The notes under the pieces: generated by a model
The model's input: the letters and a program-made list of their open reading frames with translations, nothing else
What the model was told of the DNA's origin: nothing
The model's database searches: none
Program-made: the position numbers and the translations under genes
Part shown: positions 1-5,970 of the stretch, one piece after another
How the letters are laid out: each line of letters begins with the position of its first letter
Position numbering within the stretch: the first letter of the stretch is position 1
DNA from: Terriglobales bacterium
GTDB taxonomy: Bacteria > Acidobacteriota > Terriglobia > Terriglobales > Acidobacteriaceae
NCBI GenBank assembly: GCA_030043575.1
Contig: JASHXK010000391.1
Span: 1 to 7,433, forward strand
Reading direction: 5' to 3'
Length of the DNA: 7,433 nt

Positions 1-1249
1 CACCGAGCTTGCGGCCAAGCTGAAGACCGGCTACGTCCTGCTCTTCGCGAAGACCGAGGTGCCGGCAGCGAATCACTATCGCGAGGACAACGACTTTTAC
101 TACTACACCGGCCTGGGCGATCCTGGCGCGGTGATGCTGATGGACGTTCCCTCGCAGCGGACGATGATCTTCGAACCGCAGCAGACTCCGCGCGAGGTGC
201 AGGTGTACGGGGCGAATCTGCTCTCCATGTCGAAGGATCAGCAGAACGAACTCGGCTACCCGGTCGTGCATCCGCTGCAGAATCTCGACGGCTATCTGAG
301 CTTTTTGTTTGGCGGCGGAGAAGAACACGATCTGTGGCTGCGTTTGGGCTTCGCCGATAAGCCCGACGGCGCGCGCTTTGAAACCGGCCGCGACTATGCC
401 GACCAGTACAACAATTCCTACGGCGAGGATCTGCCCGGCGATCGCGGCGAATTTGTGAAGCTGCGCGAGCGTTATCCCGCGGCAAACTTCCGCAACCTAA
501 CTGGTGCCATCGACGAGATGCGGAACATCAAGCGTCCCGCAGAAATTGAAGTGCTGCGACGCAACGGCCGCATCAGCGCGCAAGGCGATGAGCAGGCGAT
601 CCACATGGCCCATCCCGGCATGTACCAGTATCAGATCGAAGCCGAGGCGGAATTTGTCTTTCGCAACTCCGGCGCGCAAGGGCTGGCGTATCCGGCGATT
701 GTCGGCTCCGGTGTGAACGCCAACACCTGGCATTACTTTTTTAATCGCAACAAGATCGCCGCCGGCGACGTTGTGGTCTTCGATTTTGCCGCCGATCTCG
801 ACCACATGACCATGGACATCACTCGCACCTTCAATATCGACGGCAAATTCACACCCGAGCAAGCGAAGTGGTACAACGTCGATCTCGAATGCCAGAAAGC
901 AATTATCGATCTACTTAAGGTGGGAAACACCTACGAGCAGGCTGAAGCTGCGGGAAAGAAAGTTTTTGAGCGCGAAGGCATCGCCTCGCAGTGGTACGGC
1001 TGGCCGGGTCATTTTGTTGGACTGGCGACGCACGACGTGATGATCCCCAGGGGCCCCATCAAAGCCGGCCAGGTCGTCACGGTTGAGCCGATTGTCGAAT
1101 TTCCCGACAAGCACTGGCATTTTCGCGTGGAGGATACTATTCTCATCACCGCGAATGGCCCTGAGGTCTTGTCATCCAGCATCCCCAAAGAGATCGGCGA
1201 TGTGGAAAAGATGGTAGGCACGCTGCCGGCCGCCGCACCGATAAAGTGA
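1..1249 (+). CDS. Xaa-Pro aminopeptidase, M24 family (PepP-like), 5' end missing
   Basis: This metallopeptidase of the pita-bread fold should remove an N-terminal residue that precedes proline. The reading frame is open from base 2, upstream of the GTG at 59, and the residues before that GTG read as continuous protein, so the gene starts outside the window. About 415 residues are visible against 441 in E. coli PepP. The first part is the aminopeptidase P N-terminal domain, with the typical DFYYYTGL segment near 90-115. The C-terminal catalytic domain carries all five expected metal ligands: Asp at 782-784 (FDFAAD), Asp at 815-817 (MDITRTF), His at 1010-1012 (PGHFVGLATHD), Glu at 1085-1087 (VEP) and Glu at 1130-1132 (RVEDT). 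The conserved HY and THD histidines are also present, so the enzyme looks active. Two metal ions, usually manganese, are expected. A signal peptide cannot be judged because the N-terminus is outside the window. It ends in TGA, 189 bp before galT. Confidence 0.93.
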   Translation, partial: TELAAKLKTGYVLLFAKTEVPAANHYREDNDFYYYTGLGDPGAVMLMDVPSQRTMIFEPQQTPREVQVYGANLLSMSKDQQNELGYPVVHPLQNLDGYLSFLFGGGEEHDLWLRLGFADKPDGARFETGRDYADQYNNSYGEDLPGDRGEFVKLRERYPAANFRNLTGAIDEMRNIKRPAEIEVLRRNGRISAQGDEQAIHMAHPGMYQYQIEAEAEFVFRNSGAQGLAYPAIVGSGVNANTWHYFFNRNKIAAGDVVVFDFAADLDHMTMDITRTFNIDGKFTPEQAKWYNVDLECQKAIIDLLKVGNTYEQAEAAGKKVFEREGIASQWYGWPGHFVGLATHDVMIPRGPIKAGQVVTVEPIVEFPDKHWHFRVEDTILITANGPEVLSSSIPKEIGDVEKMVGTLPAAAPIK

Positions 1250-1261
1250 GAACGACCGCTA

Positions 1262-1295
1262 TTCGCTTCTCGCTCTTCGCCTTTCGCCTTTCGCC
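1262..1295. repeat. Short TTCGCC-type degenerate tandem repeat
   Basis: The stretch is built from variations of CTTTCGC, including two exact copies side by side at about 1281-1294, preceded by the looser units TTCGCT, TCTCGC and TCTTCGC. On the other strand it reads as GGCGAAAGGCGAAAG-type sequence. It lies only 12 bases after the peptidase stop codon. Tracts of this style are, from memory, common between genes in some Acidobacteriota. No function is shown by the sequence. Confidence 0.5.
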
Positions 1296-1373
1296 AGGCA
1301 GAGCGCCGTTTTTGTGTAGGGTTCGCGTTGTGCGTTAATTGCAAGGCGATGCTGGCCGATAGATTCAGCAGAG

Positions 1374-1387
1374 GATTAGCGATTAGC
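1374..1387. repeat. Two tandem copies of GATTAGC
   Basis: The heptamer GATTAGC occurs twice in direct succession about 50 bases before galT. It is short and could be chance. The 1250-1438 spacer that holds it has no convincing sigma-70 promoter and no strong terminator hairpin. Confidence 0.4.
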
Positions 1388-1423
1388 TGAGAGCGGTACG
1401 CAGTAACATAGAAGTTAGTCCGC

Positions 1424-1430
1424 AGGAGAG
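1424..1430 (+). promoter_or_regulatory. Ribosome binding site of galT
   Basis: AGGAGAG lies about 10 bases (counted from AGGAG) before the GTG at 1439. It supports this GTG as the true start, as does the standard GalT N-terminus (MPELRKDP) that follows. Confidence 0.75.
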
Positions 1431-1438
1431 GCTCCGCC

Positions 1439-2464
1439 GTGCCTGAATTACGCAAAGATCCCATCATTGGGCGATGGGTCATTATCTCCACCGATCGCGC
1501 CAAACGCCCTTCCGATTTCACCCGCGAACCCGTCAGGATGAAGGGCGGCTTCTGCCCGTTTTGCGGCGGCAATGAGAGCAAGACGCCCCCCGAAGTTCTT
1601 GCCTATCGGCCCAACGGCGCTTCGCCAAACGCCGCCGGCTGGACGGTAAGGGTTGTTCCCAACAAGTTTCCGGCGCTGGGCATTGAAGGCAACCTGAATC
1701 GCCAGGCCGAAGGCATGTTCGACAAGATGAACGGTATTGGCGCCCATGAAGTCATCATCGAGACCCCGGAACACGACGTAACCCTGAGTGAGCTTCCGGA
1801 AAAACGTATCGAAGATATGTTCTGGGCATTTCGCGATCGTATTGTAGATCTGAAGAAGGACCGGCGCTTTAAATACATCCTCATTTTCAAGAATCACGGA
1901 CAGCTGGCCGGTGCTACGCTGGAGCATTCGCACGGACAGCTCATCGCACTGCCCATCGTACCCAAGCATGTCGTGGAAGAGCTGGAAGGCTCGAAGCAGT
2001 ACTTTATGTACAAAGAACGGTGTGTCTTCTGCGACATCATTCGGCAGGAGACAGAGGCTGGGGTTCGTATTGTCGCCGAAAATGATAGCTTCCTCACGGT
2101 GGCGCCGTATGCTCCGCGCTTCCCCTTTGAGACCTGGATTCTGCCCCGGCGGCACGAGTCAGCTTTCGAGAACTCCTCTTCGCACGTATATGAGGGCTTG
2201 GCGAAGGCGCTAAAGAACCTGCTAATGCGCGCCGATCAGGTGCTGGACAACCCCGCATACAATCTGGTTATTCACACCGCCCCAGCTCAGGAAGACTCGA
2301 TGGATTATTACCACTGGCATGTCGAGTTTATGCCGCGGCTAACCAAGATCGCCGGCTTCGAATGGGGAACCGGTTTTTATCAGAACCCGACCCCGCCAGA
2401 GGAGGCAGCGCGATACCTGCGTGAAGCCAGAATCGAGACAGCGCAACCGGTAGCCGCGTCGTAA
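1439..2464 (+). CDS. galT: Galactose-1-phosphate uridylyltransferase
   Basis: This cytoplasmic Leloir-pathway enzyme transfers UMP from UDP-glucose to galactose-1-phosphate, giving glucose-1-phosphate and UDP-galactose. It has 341 residues, close to the 348 of E. coli GalT. The N-terminus MPELRKDPIIGRW is typical. A zinc-type CPFC pair lies at Cys39 and Cys42. The catalytic HIT-like motif is HSHGQ at residues 163-167, where His165 should be the nucleophile that forms the uridylyl intermediate. A second CVFC pair (Cys195, Cys198) resembles GalT forms from non-enteric bacteria. The C-terminal half carries HWHVEFMPRL near residues 292-301. The GTG start has a good ribosome binding site. No galK or galE is next to it, so it is probably a single-gene unit. 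The product may feed UDP-sugar supply for polysaccharides as well as galactose use. Confidence 0.96.
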   Translation: MPELRKDPIIGRWVIISTDRAKRPSDFTREPVRMKGGFCPFCGGNESKTPPEVLAYRPNGASPNAAGWTVRVVPNKFPALGIEGNLNRQAEGMFDKMNGIGAHEVIIETPEHDVTLSELPEKRIEDMFWAFRDRIVDLKKDRRFKYILIFKNHGQLAGATLEHSHGQLIALPIVPKHVVEELEGSKQYFMYKERCVFCDIIRQETEAGVRIVAENDSFLTVAPYAPRFPFETWILPRRHESAFENSSSHVYEGLAKALKNLLMRADQVLDNPAYNLVIHTAPAQEDSMDYYHWHVEFMPRLTKIAGFEWGTGFYQNPTPPEEAARYLREARIETAQPVAAS

Positions 2465-2473
2465 CAATTGTTA
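2462..2473. promoter_or_regulatory. 12-bp perfect palindrome at the galT stop, possible operator
   Basis: TAACAATTGTTA is its own reverse complement. It begins with the galT stop codon TAA and overlaps the possible -35 element of the next gene. A perfect 12-bp palindrome is expected once or twice by chance in a window of this size, so only the position makes it suggestive. Confidence 0.3.
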
Positions 2474-2494
2474 ACCAGCGAACGCTTCTACAAT
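2468..2494 (+). promoter_or_regulatory. Possible sigma-70-type promoter for the DAC-domain gene
   Basis: TTGTTA at 2468-2473 and TACAAT at 2489-2494 resemble -35 and -10 boxes. The spacer is 15 bp, shorter than the ideal 17. It would give a leader of about 100 bases before the ATG at 2608. This is the best promoter-like pair in the spacer but is not strong. Confidence 0.33.
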
Positions 2495-2607
2495 CGCAAA
2501 AACCCGCTCCTCTCTTCCCGTCGCGCGCATCAATAGAAGTAAGTTGGAGTTGTCGGCGAACGTTTTTTGTGTGCCGACGACGCCGCCATTCGTTGGTCCG
2601 CTCAGAT

Positions 2608-3990
2608 ATGACTACGACCAGGTCTTCTACGATCATCGCCGGCTCCCTGGAAAAGCGCGCCCGATTTCTCAGTGGACTCTACAGCGAGCTGCTGGAGAGT
2701 GGCATTCGTTACTTCTTTCCCGGGGCCACACTGGAGCGCGTTTCCACCAGCCCGGAAGCGATGCCGGGACTGCTGGGAGCCGTTCCCAGCGGCGGACAGG
2801 TCGAGTTTGAGTGGATGGGCAACGGCTACTCGCTCACCTCCAGCTCTAAATTGTCCGATCACGAGCGGCGTCTGTTGCGGAGTATCGGTACCGTGCTCTC
2901 GGCCCGATATCAGCTGCTCACCAATCAGGAGTTGGCGGCGCAGAGCTTTCAACTCTTCCGCGGCTTGCCGGAGGACCGCTACGTCTCTGCTTTCCTCGAT
3001 CCCACGCCGCACGCCAGTGCGGAAGCCATTGCGGAGGTCCCCGATCGCGTTGCCGATGCCATCGAAGTGTTGCGCACCAGCAGCATGAGCACCTATGAGA
3101 ACCGTCGCATTGCGACGGGCGTGCTGCTATTCGGGTCGATGCCAGAGCCGTGTCACGTGCCGCCCAGTACGCCGCCGCAGGCGCTGCGCTATTCGCATTT
3201 GCTGACCACTATCCGCAGCTTTCATCGTCTGTGCGATGGCCTGAAAACGCTGGCGCTGGTGGATCAAGATGGTCTGCTGGCTGAGTTAATTGATGTGCAC
3301 GAATGGGCCGAGCCCTATCGCGAGATGCCGCTGGCGGTTCCTACGTCGTCCGCCTACACGGATCATTGCCGGGCGACGCTGTGTGGCGGGCACATCTGCC
3401 TCATCCTTTCGCCCAACGGCGAGATCAAGATTTATTCCGATGGCGTGCCGGTGTTCCGCTTGATTGAGGGCAAGTGGCGGCTGGTCGATGCGCGTCATCG
3501 CTATGCCCTATGGAACAAGGCCATCGGCAATCCTGAACTGGCGGAGCGCCTTTTCAGCGTCGCGCTGAACCTCACCGAGAGCCGCCGCGGTGCATTGTTC
3601 GTGGTGCTGGATGATCGTGAATCGGCGTCGTTATTGGTATCGCAGCCTGATTTGCTGGATCATTCTCAGGATAATGCGGGAGGCGGCGTAACCAGCAAGG
3701 ACCAGCTGCACTACCTGCTGCGCGACAAGAGCATTCTCGACGTTCCGGCGACGGTTCTTGAAAACATCGCGCGCATCGACGGCGCGGTTGTGCTTTGTCC
3801 TGATTCCAACCTGCTGGCTTTCGGCGCGATTCTGCATCACCAGTCCAACGAGGAAGCCATGAACCGGACGGTAGAAGGCGGACGCACTACTGCTGCCATT
3901 GCCGCCTCGCGGTACGGCACGGTGCTGAAGATCAGCGAAGACGGCCTGATCGCTATGTACCGCGGCGGGCAATGTCTGTGGGAGATGTAG
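2608..3990 (+). CDS. DisA_N/DAC (diadenylate cyclase)-like domain protein, RHR motif altered
   Basis: This 460-residue protein appears soluble, with no clear membrane segment. Its last ~150 residues match the layout of the DAC domain, which makes cyclic di-AMP from two ATP. A strand-like RRGALFVVLDD lies at about 326-336 (canonical GALIV), then IDGAVVL with the DGA motif at residues 391-393. EGGRTTAA follows, with R426-T427-T428 where canonical enzymes have GTRHRTA, and then LKISEDGLIAMYRGG, matching the closing strands. The DGA motif is intact but RHR has become RTT, so activity is uncertain; it may be a noncanonical cyclase or a nucleotide-binding sensor. The first ~110 residues look faintly GAF-like (SDHERRLLRSIG near 83-94). 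The middle, with a GKWRL segment, fits the presumed sensor regions computationally predicted in front of some DAC domains. I chose the ATG at 2608. A GTG at 2569 would add 13 arginine-rich residues. Neither start has a clear ribosome binding site. Confidence 0.78.
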   Translation: MTTTRSSTIIAGSLEKRARFLSGLYSELLESGIRYFFPGATLERVSTSPEAMPGLLGAVPSGGQVEFEWMGNGYSLTSSSKLSDHERRLLRSIGTVLSARYQLLTNQELAAQSFQLFRGLPEDRYVSAFLDPTPHASAEAIAEVPDRVADAIEVLRTSSMSTYENRRIATGVLLFGSMPEPCHVPPSTPPQALRYSHLLTTIRSFHRLCDGLKTLALVDQDGLLAELIDVHEWAEPYREMPLAVPTSSAYTDHCRATLCGGHICLILSPNGEIKIYSDGVPVFRLIEGKWRLVDARHRYALWNKAIGNPELAERLFSVALNLTESRRGALFVVLDDRESASLLVSQPDLLDHSQDNAGGGVTSKDQLHYLLRDKSILDVPATVLENIARIDGAVVLCPDSNLLAFGAILHHQSNEEAMNRTVEGGRTTAAIAASRYGTVLKISEDGLIAMYRGGQCLWEM

Positions 3991-3991
3991 A

Positions 3992-4009
3992 GCCAGATCC
4001 TTAGCTGGC
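3992..4009 (+). other. Weak hairpin after the DAC-domain gene
   Basis: GCCAG at 3992-3996 can pair with CTGGC at 4005-4009 across an 8-base loop, starting just after the stop codon. No T-rich run follows, so it is not a standard intrinsic terminator. It may be chance, or may only stabilise the 3' end of the transcript. Confidence 0.2.
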
Positions 4010-4097
4010 AACTCTAACCAGGGACAGCCGGAAGCGGTATCACCACCCTCCTCGGCAAACACAACGATGTTGTGGGGAGCGCCACGTGCTATCATCA

Positions 4098-4125
4098 TAA
4101 CCTGTAAGATTTGTTATGTAGGTTA
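4098..4125 (+). promoter_or_regulatory. Inverted repeat beside the start of the EamA transporter gene
   Basis: TAACCT (4098-4103) and AGGTTA (4120-4125) are exact inverted copies. In RNA the stem could extend inward by two G-U pairs and one A-U pair to nine pairs, with a 10-base loop. The right arm ends 8 bases before the ATG and touches the likely ribosome binding site AGGT at 4125-4128. It could be a repressor operator or a hairpin that limits translation. Confidence 0.33.
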
Positions 4126-4133
4126 GGTCAGCG

Positions 4134-5087
4134 ATGCCGTTTCCCCACTCCTCAATAACCCGACGGCCCGGCACGATCGCACTGCTACTCGCCTTCTTCG
4201 TGATCTACGTGGTCTGGGGGTCGACGTATCTGGCGATTCGCTACGCCGTGGAAACGATTCCGCCGTTGCTGGTGGTGGCGGTGCGCCAGGGCATCGCCGG
4301 ATCGGCGATCTTCGCGTGGGTCTACGGGCGCGGCTATCGTCCGACACTGCGCGAGTGGCGCGCCAGCGTGATTCTTGGCATCCTGTATTTCGTGATCAGC
4401 CATGGCGCGCTGCACTGGGCGGAGACCATCGTGCCATCGGGCTTGACCGCGTTGCTCATCGCCAGCGAACCGATCTGGATTGCGATCCTGTCCGTGGTCG
4501 TCCTGCGCGAGGAGCGTTTCACGGCGAAGACGATTGCTGGGTTGGTGCTGGGGATCGTAGGCGTCGGGTTACTGATGCGGGCGGAGCCAGGCGCCGGTCA
4601 TGGGCGGATGTTGCTGGGCAGCGTCGTCGTGGTGATTAGTGCCATCGCATGGTCGTGCGGAGTAATCTACTCGCGCAATCCCGCATTGCCGAAAGATCCG
4701 ATTGCAAGGGCCGGAATGGCGGCGATGACGGCATCGGTGCTGTTGTTCGTGGTCTCGGCTCTCCGCGGAGAGATGGCACACGCACATCTGCAATCGTTCA
4801 GCATGCGGTCGGTCTGGGCGCTCTTGTATTTGATCGTCTTCGGTACGATTGTGGCCTTCACCACCTATACCTGGCTGCTGGATCATTGTTCGCCGACGCT
4901 GGTTTCGACACACACCTATGTGAATCCCATCATTGCTGTGTTGCTGGGCTGGTTGCTGGCGGGCGAGACTCTGAATTCGCGCGTGATCCTGGCTGGCGTA
5001 GTGACGTTGACGGCAGTGTTTCTGATCAGCAGAGGTACGGGTGCGAAGCAGGAGTTGGTGGCAGCGCCGGCGGACGAGGCCGCGTAA
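4134..5087 (+). CDS. EamA-family (DMT superfamily) transporter, YedA-like
   Basis: This inner-membrane protein of 317 residues probably exports a small metabolite; substrates of this family are often amino acids or related compounds, but none can be read from the sequence. It consists of two EamA repeats with about ten hydrophobic helices, roughly at residues 15-37, 43-62, 76-92, 98-122, 130-148, 158-180, 192-210, 226-247, 259-277 and 283-300. Family signatures include WGSTYLAIR at 28-36 in the first helix, VPSGLTALLIASEPIW around 100-115, and THTYVNPIIAVLLG near 259-272 followed by the GE pair at 277-278. The overall pattern strongly resembles E. coli YedA. The tail after residue 300 is short, Ala-rich and polar. 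The ATG has a modest AGGT ribosome binding site 5 bases upstream and an inverted repeat next to it. The CGNR regulator gene starts 39 bp downstream and may be cotranscribed. Confidence 0.92.
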   Translation: MPFPHSSITRRPGTIALLLAFFVIYVVWGSTYLAIRYAVETIPPLLVVAVRQGIAGSAIFAWVYGRGYRPTLREWRASVILGILYFVISHGALHWAETIVPSGLTALLIASEPIWIAILSVVVLREERFTAKTIAGLVLGIVGVGLLMRAEPGAGHGRMLLGSVVVVISAIAWSCGVIYSRNPALPKDPIARAGMAAMTASVLLFVVSALRGEMAHAHLQSFSMRSVWALLYLIVFGTIVAFTTYTWLLDHCSPTLVSTHTYVNPIIAVLLGWLLAGETLNSRVILAGVVTLTAVFLISRGTGAKQELVAAPADEAA

Positions 5088-5119
5088 GCTCTATAGCTGC
5101 CGGACTCGACAGGTGCGGC

Positions 5120-5125
5120 TAAAAT
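5120..5125 (+). promoter_or_regulatory. -10-like TAAAAT just before the CGNR gene
   Basis: TAAAAT ends 7 bases before the GTG at 5133. If it is a -10 box, transcription would begin at or next to that GTG and the message would be leaderless. No good -35 box is seen. The alternative is that the gene is read through from the transporter and translated from the TTG at 5127 using AGGTG at 5111-5115. Confidence 0.28.
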
Positions 5126-5126
5126 A

Positions 5127-5747
5127 TTGGTAGTGGCAAAGGAATTTCAATTCGATCTGACCGGCGGGCAACTGGCGCTTGATCTTGCCAACACGGTCAG
5201 CCGGCGGGGCGATCCTGAACGGCGTAAGGAACATCTGGAGAGCTATCGCGACCTTCTCGTCTTCGCGCGGCAAGCGGGAGTCATTTCGCCGAGACAAGCC
5301 GGCGAACTTCACAACTACGCGGAGCAGCGCGCCAGTCAGGCGCGCCGGAGTTTCAAGGAAGCGATCCAGCTGCGCGAGGCCGTCTACCGTGCGTTCTCCG
5401 CGGTTGCGCAAGGCAAGCCGGCAAGCGCAGCCGATCTACAACTGATCACCGACTCCGCGCTTAAGGCCCTGCAGCATCGCAGCCTTTCGCGGGTAAACGG
5501 CGGCTATCGCTGGGAATGGGAGATGAAAGGCAGTAATCTGCTCGACCGAATTCTGTGGCCGATGTCGCAGGCCGCCGCCGATCTGCTCACCTCGGAGCAG
5601 TTGCGGATCGTCCGTTTCTGTGAGGCTCCGGATTGCGAATGGTTGTTTCTCGATCACAGCCGCAATCGCAGTCGCCGCTGGTGCGATATGACGACCTGCG
5701 GCAATCGTCAGAAGGCCAGGCGGCATTATCAGCGGTCGCGGGGTTAG
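5127..5747 (+). CDS. ABATE/CGNR zinc-finger domain protein, putative transcription regulator
   Basis: This 206-residue cytoplasmic protein has the two-part layout of the CGNR family. The N-terminal ABATE domain (about residues 1-150) begins with FDLTGGQLALDLANT. The C-terminal zinc finger has Cys165 and Cys170 (CEAPDC) and then Cys186 and Cys191 (CDMTTCGNR), which includes the family-naming CGNR. A very basic RQKARRHYQRSRG tail follows and is suited to DNA contact. Members are annotated as putative stress-related transcription regulators, but direct evidence for targets is thin. The gene starts 39 bp after the EamA transporter, which suggests it may control that transporter or share its signal. 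The TTG at 5127 gives MVVAKEF; the in-frame GTG at 5133 would remove two residues and is an equally plausible start. All zinc ligands are present, so the gene looks intact. Confidence 0.9.
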   Translation: MVVAKEFQFDLTGGQLALDLANTVSRRGDPERRKEHLESYRDLLVFARQAGVISPRQAGELHNYAEQRASQARRSFKEAIQLREAVYRAFSAVAQGKPASAADLQLITDSALKALQHRSLSRVNGGYRWEWEMKGSNLLDRILWPMSQAAADLLTSEQLRIVRFCEAPDCEWLFLDHSRNRSRRWCDMTTCGNRQKARRHYQRSRG

Positions 5748-5848
5748 CGGCACTTCAGGCTGGGGCCAGTCCTCCCGGTGGCCGGCCAACTGCTTGGAAG
5801 TTGAGGACGCTACAAAGAGCGGGATCGCGATTCTGCAGCATAGAAACC

Positions 5849-5864
5849 GGCAAATTCATTTGCC
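5849..5864. promoter_or_regulatory. 16-bp palindrome, possible operator upstream of pit
   Basis: GGCAAAT and ATTTGCC are perfect inverted copies separated by TC. The site sits about 107 bases before the phosphate transporter start in an AT-richer patch of the spacer, and a second palindrome follows three bases later. This is typical of a binding site for a dimeric regulator. Confidence 0.42.
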
Positions 5865-5866
5865 AT

Positions 5867-5881
5867 TTAACACTCTGTTAA
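5867..5881. promoter_or_regulatory. 15-bp palindrome with Pho-box-like repeat, upstream of pit
   Basis: TTAACA and TGTTAA are perfect inverted copies around CTC. Read on the plus strand, TTAACA at 5867 and TTAATG at 5878 are also spaced 11 bp apart. B. subtilis-type PhoP sites consist of TTAACA-like hexamers repeated about every 11 bp, and the next gene carries phosphate. The link to phosphate control is an inference. Confidence 0.4.
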
Positions 5882-5960
5882 TGATGCCAGGCCGGGCGGC
5901 GTAGTACCTTTCGGGGACGGAAGAGTCGCTCTCCGCAATACATTACATTTCTGCAGGAAA

Positions 5961-5964
5961 AGGA
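5961..5964 (+). promoter_or_regulatory. Ribosome binding site of the phosphate transporter gene
   Basis: AGGA lies 6 bases before the ATG at 5971, with a second AGGA at 5955-5958. It supports this start, which also gives a plausible short polar N-terminus before the first hydrophobic segment. Confidence 0.7.
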
Positions 5965-5970
5965 CTGATC

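Noticed and set aside
1448..2155. A 235-codon open frame on the minus strand opposite galT
   Set aside because: galT is certain in this region, and the antisense product has no recognisable motifs. Such open frames are common opposite high-GC genes.
3493..3507. An RHR tripeptide (DARHRYALW) in the DAC-domain protein, which might be the catalytic RHR motif
   Set aside because: It lies about 95 residues before the DGA motif, whereas the true RHR follows DGA by roughly 30 residues. The site aligned with RHR reads RTT.
3631..4098. A minus-strand open frame crossing the end of the DAC-domain gene and the spacer
   Set aside because: Most of it lies opposite conserved DAC residues. The protein shows no motif and there is no convincing ribosome binding site.
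5756..5775. A hairpin after the CGNR gene (AGGCTG...CAGTCCT) as a terminator
   Set aside because: The stem needs a bulge and no run of T follows, so it does not meet the pattern of an intrinsic terminator.
5633..5881. An 82-codon plus-strand open frame overlapping the CGNR finger and the spacer
   Set aside because: It starts inside the zinc-finger coding region in another frame, has no ribosome binding site, and runs through the palindrome region. Its product is unremarkable.
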